Shown here: one piece after another, positions 31,311 through 43,000 of the stretch
Numbering within the stretch: position 1 is the first letter of the stretch
Layout: each line of letters opens with the position of its first letter
NCBI RefSeq assembly: GCF_963678635.1
Contig: NC_087064.1
Span: 50,734,684-50,798,683 of the forward strand
DNA: 64,000 nucleotides
Reading direction: 5' to 3'
DNA from: Symsagittifera roscoffensis
Lineage: Eukaryota; Xenacoelomorpha; Acoela; Convolutidae
Translations under genes and position numbers: made by a program
Notes under the pieces: model-generated
Seen by the model: the letters and a program-made list of their open reading frames with translations, nothing else
What the model was told of the DNA's origin: nothing
Database searches by the model: none

Positions 31311-31506
31311 ATAGGGTAGAAGAAGAAGAAGAAATGTTAATTAAGTTATAAACACATATAACTTATGAATACATGACACTTAACAAAATTAAAGTTTGTA
31401 AAGGTTGCATCTAGTGGCGCGCTGGGGGAAAAGTTTCATGTGTTTTTCTAGTTTCTGATATTGTGCATGTGCCGTTCTATTTCTCAGGCGGCTTGTGGAA
31501 TAGTCT

Positions 31507-32295
31507 TCACGTTGAGGCACGAGATGGAATAGTCTTCACGTTGAGGCACGAGTTGTTTTTTCCTGCTTGTTGAAGTAGGCTGGCATCCGCTGGCATAGTG
31601 AGTCGATATGTGAGGGAAGTAGGCTGGCATAGTGAGTCGATAGGATTAAATTTTCTAATGATATCAAGTTTTATTGCCTTTTCTTGAACACGGTCAATGG
31701 ATTTTAGCGTAGTTATGTTTGCGCAAGCCCAAACTGGTAAGGCATAAGTTATTTGGCTCTCTATTAGATACTCGTAAATATGTTCCGATTCTGATAGTTT
31801 CGTTCCAAAACTTTTGAGTCTTGACAGAAGATAACATGAACTTGATAACTTTTTACTCAAATTGTTGATATGTGGCTGGAATGTGAGTTTATAATCGAAT
31901 GTAACTCCAAGTTTTTTCATTTCTTCGACATCTTCAACGTTACTCAAGACTGGGGGTGAACATTGAGAGGGCGAGCTGTGTATTGTCATAACTTTTGACT
32001 TCTTATCGTTGACGAGAAAATCGTTATCTGAACACCATTGTTTGATATGCTGCATCGCGTTTCTAGAATCATCTTGCGATCCATAAACTGGTATGATAGT
32101 GTAGGAGTCATCAGCAAACTTTATCATTTCAACCGTATTTACTGGTTCCATATCTAATTTTGACGTAGCGATATTAAACAAGATCGGCCCTAAAACTGTG
32201 CCTTGTGGGACACCTTGACTTATGGTTGCGGTTCGAGATTTTCTGTTGTTGCATTCGGCTCTGCTAGGGAATGTGCGTTTTCGCTCCATACCCAA
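31507..32295 (-). pseudogene. LINE reverse transcriptase C-terminal part
   Basis: 262 codons containing SQGVPQGTVLGPILF (RT motif 4), then IKFADDSY, the catalytic box with FADD in place of the more common YADD, KKLGVTFDYKLTF and the thumb (SCYLLSRLKSFG, SQITYALPVWA, IDRVQEKAIKL). RT makes DNA from the element RNA at the nicked target. The N-terminal half of the domain is deleted. The C terminus contains short sequence duplications at DNA level, so the exact protein end is uncertain. Confidence 0.85.
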
Positions 32296-32666
32296 AAAGG
32301 TATTTCATCGGGTCCACATGCTGTTTTCCGGATTCTTTTGAGGCCTTCATATATTTGATTCAAGTTGAAAGAAGGTGTTTCTTTGTGTGTTGTTTCACTC
32401 ACGATAGATTCTCTATAATTTGTGGCTGTACAAATTTCGGCAAAGTAGTCATTCAGTGAATCAGGGTCATCCTTACTACTTTGACCCATATCTTTTCTAC
32501 CCATAAGGAAGTTAACTTCTTTCCACCATGCTCCTGATCCTCGTTTATTACCAGTCAGGTTATTCTTGATTTCGTCTTTAACTGCCAGTTCTATTGAGTT
32601 GATGTTCCTTCCCTTTTTCTTCAACTTGTATTTTTTATTCAAGAGGCACTTGAGTTTAGCTGTCAT
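32220..32666 (-). pseudogene. LINE ORF2 linker and RT N-terminus
   Basis: 148 codons: a basic linker (KYKLKKKGR), AWWKEVNFLMGRKD, then LKRIRKTACGPDEIPFWVW, the classic lead-in to a LINE reverse transcriptase. The RT core that should follow (fingers and first palm motifs, normally well over 100 residues) is missing. Within about 20 codons, near 32270, the sequence is already at the SQGVPQGTVLGP motif in the next frame. This marks an internal deletion. Confidence 0.75.
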
Positions 32667-32678
32667 GAAACTGGGGTC

Positions 32679-33440
32679 TTAGTTAGAAAGTCGAACTTTT
32701 TTCTTGGGACAATAAACATCTAATAGATCAAGTAGAGTTCTGTGAAGTATGTTGAAAGCTTGTTCAGCATCGCAGTAGTCCAGGTTCTCGAAATTAAGCT
32801 TGTCTAATTGCAACCCAAGACGCATTCTTTCAGGAGTGCCCGTTTTTCGTATAGTTATCTTGGTTCTGTGGTTGGTTTCAGTCGTTGGTTCGCAAAACAC
32901 TGCCATATGATCCGATAAGAGTAAACTGTTCAGTGTTTGTGGCTCTTTATACGTATTTGGGTCACTGCAAAGTATTTTGTCCAGTTGGTTTTGATCTCTC
33001 GTAGGGGGGCTTTTAAGTAGGTACAAGTCCGAGTAGTCTGTGAGAAGATTATGGTTAAACTTGTTCAAGTCTCCTGCTAATATGAAGGTGTTGTTCGGGT
33101 ACTTTGTTTGCAATTCTTCACGCACATTAAGGATATATTCAGCAAAAGCGTTGTCTCTTTTTGAGTCCGGCGGGTAGTAGGCGCATCCAACTATAGTCGT
33201 CATATACGATCGGTTGTATTTCAACCAAATTACTTCAGCAAACGCGTCGATTGGGTCGGTGAACTTCGGGTTGTAAGGTACTGCGTTGAGTTCTTTTCTG
33301 AAGTAGATACATACACCACCGGCCCTCGTTTTTTGGCAAGCTTCGAAGTTTCTGTCCATTCTGAATAAGTCATAACCATGGAAGTTTAAAGTGTCATCAG
33401 TAATTATTTCATTGAGCCAGGTTTCTGTAATCAGGCACAA
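32679..33440 (-). pseudogene. LINE ORF2 endonuclease (APE-like)
   Basis: 253 residues with the apurinic-endonuclease motifs of LINE ORF2: LITETWL, GGVCIYFRK, ILAGDLNKF, QLDKIL and LLSDHMAV. The catalytic residues expected in these motifs (Glu, Asp-Asn, Asp-His) are visible. This enzyme nicks target DNA to prime reverse transcription. The frame breaks at 32679 just before the RT, and the N-terminal Asn motif must lie upstream, in or beyond the frame start. It is non-functional as part of a defective element. Confidence 0.85.
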
Positions 33441-33530
33441 ATCGGGGTTCAGTCGAGTAAGATTGGCGACTCCGTTTCGTTTTTTCAGTGATCTGGCATT
33501 GAGAAGTAGTAATGAAGGGGCCCTGCATAG

Positions 33531-34284
33531 TCATACAGGGACTGCTTCACCATCCAAAAAAAGAGTCAGGTTCCGGACTTTGATTCTTTTCCGATCTGTT
33601 TTAGCGTCAATGAGTTCACGTCGTTTCTTCAGAACTTTTCTTTCCAATAGTCTTTCTTCTTTTGAGAGGTCTGGTGATATCCATATGTCGGAAGAAGTGC
33701 CAAGTTTATCCATCATAGCCTTTGAGACTAGTAGTTCAGCGTCACTGCGGGTAGTGAGTTCCACTATCATCATTCGATGACGTTGTTTATCAAACTTTCC
33801 AGCTCTGATAACGCTGTTAACCTTGAGTTCAGGAAAACCAAGCTTCGATGCAACATCTTTGAGTTTTTTCATATCATCAGCTTTTCTGTGATAAGCATTT
33901 TCTTCTGTACTCTCCTCAATGCCTGTAACCCGGATGGATCGTTTTGTTATCTCTGTCTGCACTGATTGGGGTTGGTTGAGAGAATGATTTTCTTATGTCA
34001 TGTTGTCCAGTTGTGCTTTAACTTCGTTCAGCTGCGCAGATATTGTTTCAACTTGTTTTTGGATAATGGGGGAGCAGTCTGGTTTTTCAGTTTGAGTAAT
34101 GAGGCAAGGTTCGCAAAACCATAGTAGACCTTTCACTCTTCCAATATGGGTAACAGCTTGAGCTGGTACTCCGGAGCATAGTTGATGAAACCAAATTTTG
34201 CATGCAAAACATTGGATAGTATTGGTTTTGCATTCTTCAGCGCATGCGCCACATGGGTACTTTGCGGTGTATTTTTCTTTCTTT
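33531..34284 (-). pseudogene. LINE ORF1: PHD finger plus RNA-binding-like domain
   Basis: Reading minus from about 34284, the frame gives a zinc finger (CGAC, then EECK, CFAC, HQLC and WFCEPC), which is a C4HC3-type PHD pattern. A short coiled region follows (VETISAQLNEVKAQL), ending in TAA at 33995-33993. The same frame resumes after eleven codons and runs from 33962 to 33531 for 143 residues (TKRSIRVTGI, AELLVSKAM, DLSKEERLLERKVL). This resembles the conserved C-terminal part of LINE ORF1 proteins that bind RNA. A single nonsense codon therefore splits ORF1. An ATG at 34293 is in another frame, so a small indel also hits the N terminus. ORF1 proteins coat the element RNA; the PHD finger may read chromatin marks. 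Confidence 0.75.
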
Positions 34285-34300
34285 GTTAGTCATTTCGATA

Positions 34301-35430
34301 AACTCCAGTCCGATAGTAAATAACAGAATACGATAGAAGTCGATAGCAGATGGCTGGTCGGAACGCACAACACGGATGTTTAGACATGAGTTTTTCTTGT
34401 GTGTATGCATTGTGTTAAACCTAATTACTCCATTTTGTTGGCTTTACAGCGCCTACCTAAGTTGTATCAGCTAAGTCACCGTTTATAATGTTAATCATAC
34501 TGTTGAAATGACCAGCTAACAAATTTTTCAGTGGATTTCTAAAATTTAGTTTTTGTTAGTTTTGGCTAAATAACTAGCTATGTCTCATGATACAGTACCA
34601 AGTTATCTCTCTGGTTTATAAAAAACGTGAAGTGTCTCGGACTGTTTTGCTGAAGTTTTTTTGTAGTTTAGTTGAGGCTTCTGCAGTTTTTGGGTCTCGG
34701 AAAATCTGTAGATTCATTTTAAAAATATTTTTGATTAACATCTTGATGATAGCCTTTCAGAACTACCTATTGTACATATTCGAGATCAGAACTTAAATAT
34801 TTAAAAAACAGTTTGATGAATTAGTACTTTTTTGAACATATTTCAATAATGATAAAGGTAGCTGCGTGTGTTTTTGATGTCAATGAACGAAGTTAGGACA
34901 CATTTTTGGTGTTTTTTTAGGAATAAAACTTACAAGTTGTTTACATTCATTGTTTGGCGGTTTGACTGCTGTTTTCTTTAAGTTCATTTCAAAATCATTT
35001 GCCAAATGGAAGGCAAGTGTAAATGTAATCTTCGTGATATCAAAAGTGTAAATGGCGTGAAAAAAAGCGCAGCTAGACATTTATTCTCCAGCGGAATCAA
35101 AAACATGTGATTCAGTTATCTCAAGTTTGTTAGTTTTCTCATAAGGTGTCAGTCATAAAAGGTTTTCGATGTTATACTTTTTTCACTCGAAACTAAAAGT
35201 TTTCAAAAAACAACAATATAAACATTTGTAGCTTCTGTGGAGTTTATTGGCACTTTTCCATATGTCTGTTGGGCTATGTTTTCCTTGTTCAGAATCATTA
35301 GCTTTTTCTGTTTGTCACATTAAACCTATGTTTTGTTTTCCTAGTGCGTGCAACTCAACACTTTGTTTATGAATGCATGCGTCCAACCTGTATAAGAAGT
35401 CAATAAATTAACTATATTCATTTTCAGAGC
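34301..35430. other. Intergenic region upstream of CLIC
   Basis: AT-rich, with no supported gene; the 69-codon frame at 34587 is not convincing. Between 35010 and 35160 it resembles 29755-29945. The last bases before the CLIC start are a pyrimidine-rich 3' splice site (TTCATTTTCAG at about 35417-35427), which implies either an upstream 5'-UTR exon in this stretch or trans-splicing. I could not find a clear donor exon or TATA box. Confidence 0.5.
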
Positions 35431-38400
35431 ATGTCATCTGTTGTGAACGGGACTAAAAATGATCCATCATCTTCTTACGACGGATTATTTCTCTTCATTA
35501 AAGTGAGTGTCTTATTTACAATTCTGTTGTGGTCTCAGTGATATGCTTAAAGATACTTAAAATGCATAAAGCTTAAGAGTATCCTTGTTTGTGGTTTGTG
35601 GCAGATCATGCCTTGTCTAACTTATTAACAGTGTTTGTTTGATGTATCTGAATCGTCGATTTTCTCAATCACTTTGTTATGAAAGCTCCCGTAATATTTT
35701 CATGAAGTATTATCAAAATTAGAAATGTCAGAAGCGTGCGTTTTCCCGTGTCTGCTTTCTATCCTCGACTGCGAATGTGGACTATATGTTATAGGCCGGA
35801 TCAGATGCTCACCAAATTGGGCCGTGTCTGCATTGTCAGAAAATATTCATGTACATGGTCGCCAAGGGTCTCGAGTTCAGTTTCTCACTAGTAGACATGC
35901 GCAAGAACCAACACAAAGTGAAAGAGTTGTCGCCTGGGGGCAAGTTGCCGATACTAGCAGTTTACGAGAATGGAGATCCGAAACTGGTGAAGGACGGAGT
36001 TGTGGAGATTGAACAATATTTGCAGAAAGCCAATTTGGGCGAAGACAGAATTGGAGATCCTGAGGCGGATGATTTGGTCACGGATGTCTTGACAAAGTTC
36101 TCAGCGTATATCCGGAATAAGGATCCACAACATGATCTCAAATTAAGTTAGTTGCGTTACGTTAGCAAAGCTAAAAACATTGAGTACTGCTATAACGTTA
36201 TTTTCAGCCTTGGTATCTTAATGTTTCATTAGCATGCTGGTTTTTAACACTGTTTTTTGATAGCATTAAAGATTGAAAAATTTCTATTCTGCGAATCCGT
36301 TTCGTACCTTTTCTTGATTCGGATTGGCCCCAGAATCAAAATCAATTGTACGTCTAGAAAAGATTAAATGTTTGCGTTTGCGAAAGGAAGTGCCTTTTAT
36401 CGGAAACTACCTTTTTCACGTCAAAGACTTTTCTTAAAAACCTGTAAGAAATTGAATTTTCGTCATTATTGAACCGTAACAGCTTTCTGTACCTTTTCTG
36501 TTTTTTTTAATATCTTTGAAATCGAAAAATTTTTCAGCGAAAATTTAATCATCCGAGTTTCGTTTGGCCGTTCATTTTTGTCGGCTTATTTTCAAAATCT
36601 TAGTTTTTTTTTCTGATTTGAACGATTCTAATTTTAACTGACAGTCCGCCGTAATCCTTTTGGCGGTGTATCGAGTAGCAAAAAGCTTGAACATCATAAA
36701 AGCTGCTAAAGTGAAAATCGTATCGACGAAAATTGACACTTAGAATTCAAATATTGTTTAAATAAGTTTTAATCATTATACATTAAAAATATACAAATAC
36801 TGCATACTTTATAATTTACGCGGCGATTTTTGTTCAGCTTAAGACATAACAGGTTGGTGGTGACTGATCACAATCTATGTGTCAAAGAAATTTCATTTGC
36901 CTGTTTGATTGCTTAGTTTCTATTTCTCAGAACTGCACGTTTTAGTTTGAACTGATTACACTTTTTTGTTTTGTATGTCTGAGAATTAGAACTATCAAAT
37001 TTATGCTAGTCGGTATTTTTTTCATATTTTAAAACTTTTACTGGTCGAGCGGTCAGCCTCCTGTTATTAAGCAAATTTATCGACTCGGATTTTGAAGGAG
37101 CTTTTTTTGGGTAAAAATGGTTTCGGCTTATGTTTTATCGGCTTAGTTATATCATTTTGTGTCTTCTGCAAGAAATTTGAATAATATTTAACAAAAAAAA
37201 AACATTTCATGTCGGTTGTGGTGTAAAAGATTGCTGTTTTAAACTTAATCGCTCAAATTTTTTGCTATAGATTTTTTCGTTTTCGGCTTAATGGGCGTAT
37301 ACCCATCTTTTGTCGGCTCATAGGCCGCTCGGTAAACACTTTGAGCATATTTTATACTGTTGCTTCTGTATTTTTCGAGTTATAATTTTTCGACTGTGCT
37401 TGCCGAATTTTTATTCGCTAGCTGGCAATGCTACCCTTGAGTAGTATCGCAAGTGATTCCAAGGTCCACTTCTTGCCTGTGTAGTTTTTTTGATATAGAG
37501 TTAGTAATACACGAGCAGAGTTTTGGTTGATTTCAGAACATTTGCTTTTTCGTAGGTTGTATTTAACCTCTCATTCTTTATAGATCGAGTTTTTTGGGAC
37601 ATATTTTGGGTTTATTTTGTACGTGTTTCTTGGATTACGACTGGTTGATTACGTCAAATGTGCCTCCGCCCTCATCATTTCTTGCAGCGGCAGCTAGCTT
37701 TTGATCAAACTTTTTGTTCTAATTGGAATTCGATTCTCAGCTGTTTTTCAGTTGTTTTCGCGGACGTTTTAAACAACGAAAAATTGCAAAACCTTGGAAG
37801 CACTTAATTAGTTTAGGATACTCCCAGCGATACCTTTGATCTACAAAAATTTCTTGTTAGTTTTTTTTTGAGTTTCCTGGAATTAAAGCTCTAATGTGGC
37901 GAGAAAAATGGGTCTGGTCGATTTTGATTTCCAGGCCAGCTTTTCAAGAGTTTGTCCTTGGGCACATATGTGCAGAATGATATTTTAATCTGTCTCTAGA
38001 ACACAATCTGTACGTGAAGCTGGAGCACATCAATAATTACCTGGTGAAGACTGGCACTAAGTTTCTGAGTGACGACGAGGAACTGACTCTGCCCGACTGT
38101 GCCCTGCTGCCTCGTCTGTTCCACATAGTTCACGCATGTCAAGGCATCAAGGGAGTCAATGTCCCGGCAGAGACCACAAACCTCACTGGTATGTTCAGTT
38201 GGTTAATACAATGTATCTCCGAGCGAATGGACTGAACGCTAACATACGGCATCTTGAAGGTTTATTAGTTAATAGCGTAGAATGTTTTTATTATTTATGG
38301 CAATAAATCTTCAATTAATTTTGCAACTAATATAGGGGCGGATTCAGGGGGAGGGGTAGTGGCCTTGTCAACCTACGGTTTGGTCGACCTATAAAAGGGT

Positions 38401-38703
38401 CATTAGAATTTTCAAAATTTATCGGGCCGCCTCAAAATTTCCTAGATCCGTCCCTGGATGGGCAAATCAACATTTTCAAATGGTCCAAGTTTAAAAAGTA
38501 ATATCCACAAAGATAATTTCAATATCCTCTAAATGGCCTAATTTTATTACAATTAAGGGATCTACTTAAAAATCGCAGCCTAAATTACAACTATTTCAGC
38601 GTTGTGGGAGTATTTCAAGCGAGGCAAAGAGACGAAGGAGTTCGAAGTGTCCCAATACGATCCCTCAGACGTCATAGCCTACTGGAATGATATGCGAAAG
38701 TGA
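35431..38703 (+). CDS. Chloride intracellular channel (CLIC) family protein
   Basis: Four coding exons: 35431-35502, 35795-36146, 38000-38188 and 38600-38703. All introns are GT-AG (gtgagt, gttagt, gtatgt donors), the phases 0, 1, 1 match exactly, and 717 nt give 238 residues plus TGA, the usual CLIC length. CLICs are GST-fold proteins, soluble or membrane-inserted, linked to chloride flux and tubulogenesis (C. elegans EXC-4). Seen: AGSDAHQIGPCLHC at the start of exon 2, matching the glutaredoxin-like site, here CxxC where vertebrates usually have CxxS; ELSPGGKLPIL with the cis-Pro; VVEIEQYL; and in exon 3 KFLSDDEELTLPDCALLPRL, the hallmark C-terminal motif. The first junction falls just before AGSD, as in vertebrate genes. 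ATG is 3 nt after a splice acceptor. The gene appears intact. Confidence 0.93.
36540..37460. repeat. Dispersed repeat copy 2 inside CLIC intron 2
   Basis: The 37235-37455 part resembles 30870-31095 (GGCCGCTCGGT, TTCGCTAGCT.GCAATGCT, GTATCGCAAGTGAT). Its limits are unclear because the sequence is AT-rich and diverged. It lies in the 1.85-kb second intron, and no coding sense is seen. Confidence 0.4.
38334..38456. mobile_element. Possible hAT-like MITE in CLIC intron 3
   Basis: The ends are imperfect terminal inverted repeats: AGGGGCGGATTCAGG at the left and CCTAGATCCGTCCCTG at the right, which reads CAGGGACGGATCTAGG in reverse. This resembles hAT-type termini. The element is only about 123 bp, so it would be non-autonomous. 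I could not see an 8-bp target duplication. Confidence 0.4.
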
Positions 38704-39048
38704 TGGAATCAGTAAAATTCAACATTGAATCGCGTAGCTCTGACCTAGTTACAATAGGCAGATAATGGACGGCAAAACGGCTTTTTACTTTAACAGTGCA
38801 ATAGTTATTGGAAGTTCATTAATTAAATTAATCCCATGTAATTCATAGGACTCGATCTATATCAAAAAAGTCTTCTGGATTTTGAATTATGCTGCAGGTC
38901 TAACTCTATCGAAATGTGCCACAAAGATCAACATCATCATTTTCAGTTAATTTCGTTATATTTATCACTAGTTTTTCGTAAAGGAGGCGTCAGGCAATCA
39001 ATCATCAGATGTAAATTGTAGGTGATATTTTTTTATACAAATTTTGTA

Positions 39049-39054
39049 AATAAA
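39049..39054 (+). terminator. Candidate poly(A) signal of CLIC
   Basis: AATAAA about 345 bp after the CLIC stop, followed within 10 bp by a T/GT-rich run (TTTTTGTTGGT), the usual layout for cleavage and polyadenylation. It implies a 3' UTR of about 370 nt. Confidence 0.5.
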
Positions 39055-39059
39055 TTTTT

Positions 39060-40080
39060 GTTGGTATAACCGGAGCGAGTTTTGTTTGAAACGCTATGTT
39101 CAATTTAATGTTTCCACCAAAACTTTTGATCAGCTGAAACTGTCATCTGTGTTAGTTTGATCAAATTAGTTTCATCCGTGTAAAGGTGCATTTTTGTGAT
39201 ACTTTGATTTGAGTTAGTATAAAACTGGATTGATTCAAACCAAAAATCGACAACCACGATTCAAGTAAAGATATTGAAAAACAAGTGAAAAACAAAAAAG
39301 CGAAGAGAATTTCTTGAATTCTTGTTGATTTTCGTTTAATAAAGGCCGATTCAATTAGTTTGACAGGGAATGGTAACATACTGGTTTTTAAAAGCTTTCT
39401 CCGAGGTACTCAAAATCGGGAAGGACAAAGCACCAGCTACGCGATCCTTCCTGCTTCGTGAAGTGGTCTGAACGAAAATATCAGGTTGTGAATTAAATAA
39501 TTGCTGCATTGAATGCACTCACATTTAATTATATACTGTTTGTGCGAAAAAAAACCTCGCCTGCAAAACTTGGTTTTTTCTTTTTATCTCCGAGCAAGCT
39601 ATTGAAAATTGTTCCAGCGCTTGTGTGGTTAAATGTCCCTTCGAGTTGAAAAGTAAACACAGGCGAAGTTGCAGTTCGCATACACAAACAAAACTGTGAC
39701 TGATGACTCTACTCGAAAGTAAGTTTTTGAGTACTTCGGCAAGGTTCTAGTACATTGCCAACAACCATCCAACTAATGATTTTTCTATTCAGCTTAAATC
39801 AAAGATACTTACTTAAAACGAAAGAACAGTGATCTGATAAAAACTTTTTTCCTGAACAATTTTTTACTCCTTATTTCGTGTTATAAGAAGTGGTAGATTA
39901 CTAATATTGATCATGCCACTTGTAGTAATATGTATCTCTGCATAATAAACATCAATGGAACACCTCGTTCAGAAAAGAAGAATTTGAGACAAAATCAACA
40001 TTGAAATCTCCAAAAATGCGCATGTTGTTTTCTCTGTAGTTGTCTACATTTTTAGTCAAAGCAGCTAGGAAAGCACTCAT
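39060..40080. other. Intergenic, no gene seen
   Basis: AT-rich sequence. A short GC-richer island near 39400-39475 reads DHFTKQEGSRSWCFVLPDF on the minus strand with AG before it and GT after it, but it is too short to call an exon. Confidence 0.4.
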
Positions 40081-40089
40081 AGATTTAAC

Positions 40090-43000
40090 TCAATGTCTTT
40101 TGTGTACGGAAATCATTGAACAATCCAGCAATGCCGTGTGAATTGAAGCAAACTGTGTGCGTTTATGTCCCTTTTTTACACAGTTCTCATAGTTTGTAAA
40201 CTTGAGCATCCAAAGGGGTTTTGATAGGAAAGAAGAAAGTATTTTGGCTGTTCCCGGTGAGTTGCTTTTTTTCAGCCAATAAAATAGCAATGTAAAATAG
40301 TTGTGCCAACGAAAAGATGATCTAAACACTGCCATCCAATTTGATATTGCGCTGATCTAAACATTTTTTTCTTGTATCCAGTTGCAACCGTCAGTATGAC
40401 GCAATGAATATATCAGATTCACCCGCGCTGTCAAAGACCATGCTTCGAATAGACGCTATGATATCAATTTTTAATGCTTAATTGATATCATAGCAAGAAA
40501 GAAGTGAATTAAATTGAATTGATTTAATTTTTCAAATGGTAAAATACCACAGGAGTATCTTCAAAACAAAAGAAAAAGTGTTATAGACCATGCTTCAAAT
40601 TGGTGTTAAAAGTCTGATATCATTGAAAGACACTAGTAAATTTAATGTTGCAATCGATATTATTTTAAAAACAAAAGAAAAATGTCAAGGAACAAAATAT
40701 ACCGTCAAATTTCATTCAATTAATACCCTTTATTCAAGTATGAGTAAAATCGATTTTTTGAATTTGCAATAATTGCGTTGCTGTGCAACACGAGGTACAT
40801 ATTTTTGAGCACCTCCTCTTTTAAAATGTTAATTTTTCTCTTAAACCAGAAACGGCGTTTTCAAAGTTCAATTCACTCTTGCATATTTGATGATAAACTT
40901 TGACAACAGAAGGGTAGTCGGGTTCAACTTTTTTGACTGAGCTTTTTTTGCTTTGAGACTATGTTGGAGCTGGCTGATGTTTACAACCCAGGAGCAGAAG
41001 CTTTTGAAACGACTTGTGCAGGAACACAAAGTTGCAGTTTTAGTTCTGGTCTATCGTTGAGGCGTATATTTCTGTTTCTATTCATGAAACCCTTTTTCCT
41101 TATAGCGTGGCAAATCGATGAAACGCGGTGGTTCAGATTGAAAGCTCCAGCTCCTTCCATAGCGAAGTTATCAAAATCATCACAGTATTTGTTTCCTAAA
41201 ATTGAATTCACACAATAGCCATGAGTTTTGGGTATCTACGCTTGTGCGCATGCATAGAACAATGAAGCTCAAAAATGCCTTCTTGCTGATCCAGATGATG
41301 GCTTTCTCGTTAGTGGTTCTCGTTGTTGGAAGAATTCATAATCCGCGCCTTTGAACTCATCCTCAACCAGCTGGACGTTGCTTTCAAAAACACCTAGTTC
41401 TCATTAGACTCAATGTCGACTATTATGACCCTTGTTGGAGATAAATTTGATGTTTAACATCAAAAAGCGAAATCTGCTGCAAGTCAGGTGTTCTTATTCA
41501 TCTGAACAGTTGATTTTTGATTTTACAAAAAAATTTTATACAGCATTTATCTTGTAAAAGTCCTGATTTTGCTGCATGATTTCAACTAGTCCGACGAGAA
41601 AGCAGATTGGTTGTCATGAGAAATTTTTTTTGTGAGCTTCTGTCCCAGTTTTTTTACACGTTCTCATAGTTTGTTATTTTAAGCATCCAAACGGTTTTTC
41701 ATAGGCACGAAGGAAATCTTTAGCTGTTTCTTGCGCGTTAGTATTTTTCAGTAATAACAAGAAAAGTAAAAAGTTGTGTTGCGAACAAAAAATTGATCTA
41801 AACATCCCATCCAAGTTGATATTGCGCTGATTTAAACACTTTGTTCTTGTATCCATCTGTAACCGTCAGTGTGACGCAATGATTTTATCATATTCACCCG
41901 CGCGGTCAAAGATCATGCTTCGAATGGACATGAAACATTTGATATCATAAAATACAGTAGTAAACTGAAATGATTTAATCTAAATTTTCAACTGATGAAT
42001 TTCAACAGGAGTTTCTTCAAAACAAGAGAAAAGTGTCCTATACATCCGAGAGGTCATTGTACATGCTTCAAATAGATCTTAAAAGTCTGATATCTTTGAA
42101 ATACATCAGTAATTTATCATGTTAAAATCAGCAATATCCTGAAAACAAGAGAAAACTTACAAGGAACAATATGAAATACATCACTAGTTCAACATGTTAA
42201 AATCAGCAATATCCTGAAAACAAGAGAAAACTTACAAGGAACAATATGAAATACATCACTAGTTTAACATATTAAAATCAGAAATATCCTGAAAGCAAGA
42301 GAAAACATACAAGGAACAATATGAACCTTATCAAAAGCCATACATATAAATTCCATTTATTAAAGTAAGAGTACAATAGAGTTTTGAATTTCAAAATGAA
42401 ATAGAGTTGCTCTGCAATACGAGGCACGACCATCTGAACATATCTTTGAGCCCTTCATCTGTTAAAATGTGTTTAATTGGTATGCCAGAAAGGCTCATCC
42501 GATATTCCGTGCACTCTTTTTAGGTGATGCTAATTTTTTTTTTACAATAGAAGGGTAATTTGATTTCATTTTTGGCCTCTGAGCTTTTTTTTTAAATTTT
42601 GAGGCCTTGTTGCAGCTAAGCGATGATTACAGCACATGGGCAGAACCGTCTACTGCAGTGTTGAAATATTGCACCATATCAGTTACGGTGTATCGTTGAG
42701 GCGTAAAACATAGTTTCCATTAAATGAACCGCTTTTTCCACATAGCGTCGCAAATCCATGAAAAGCGGTGGTTAAGATTGAAAGCTCGAGCTCCTTTCAT
42801 AGCAAAGTAATCAAAATTCTCACAGCATTTCACAGCATTTGTCTCCTAAAGTTGAATTCCCACAATAGCCCATGAGTTTTGGGCATCAACGCTTTTGCGC
42901 ATGCATAGAATCATGAAGCTCAAAATTTCCTACCTGCCGCTCCAGATCATAGCTTTCTCGTTAATTCGTTTTCGTTGCTGAAACATTTTATCGACCGTGC

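Larger units (their letters stand above)
31312..34300 (-). mobile_element. Non-LTR (LINE) retrotransposon, defective
   Basis: A minus-strand LINE with ORF1 (PHD finger plus nucleic-acid-binding domain), an APE-type endonuclease and a reverse transcriptase. This arrangement is typical of the CR1/L2/Jockey side of LINEs. The probable 3' end carries a (TTC)n run, read on the minus strand at about 31334-31319. Damage seen: a frame change before the PHD finger, an in-frame TAA inside ORF1, breaks in ORF2, and loss of the RT core. It cannot be autonomous. Two short duplications lie near its 3' coding end (31496-31552 and about 31575-31643). Confidence 0.85.

Noticed and set aside
35725-36012. 95-codon plus frame overlapping CLIC exon 2
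   Set aside because: It is a shadow. The 35795-36146 frame matches the CLIC family and is flanked by correctly phased splice sites.
39400-39475. GC-richer island that could be a minus-strand exon
   Set aside because: Only about 25 codons, with no partner exon and no recognisable family.
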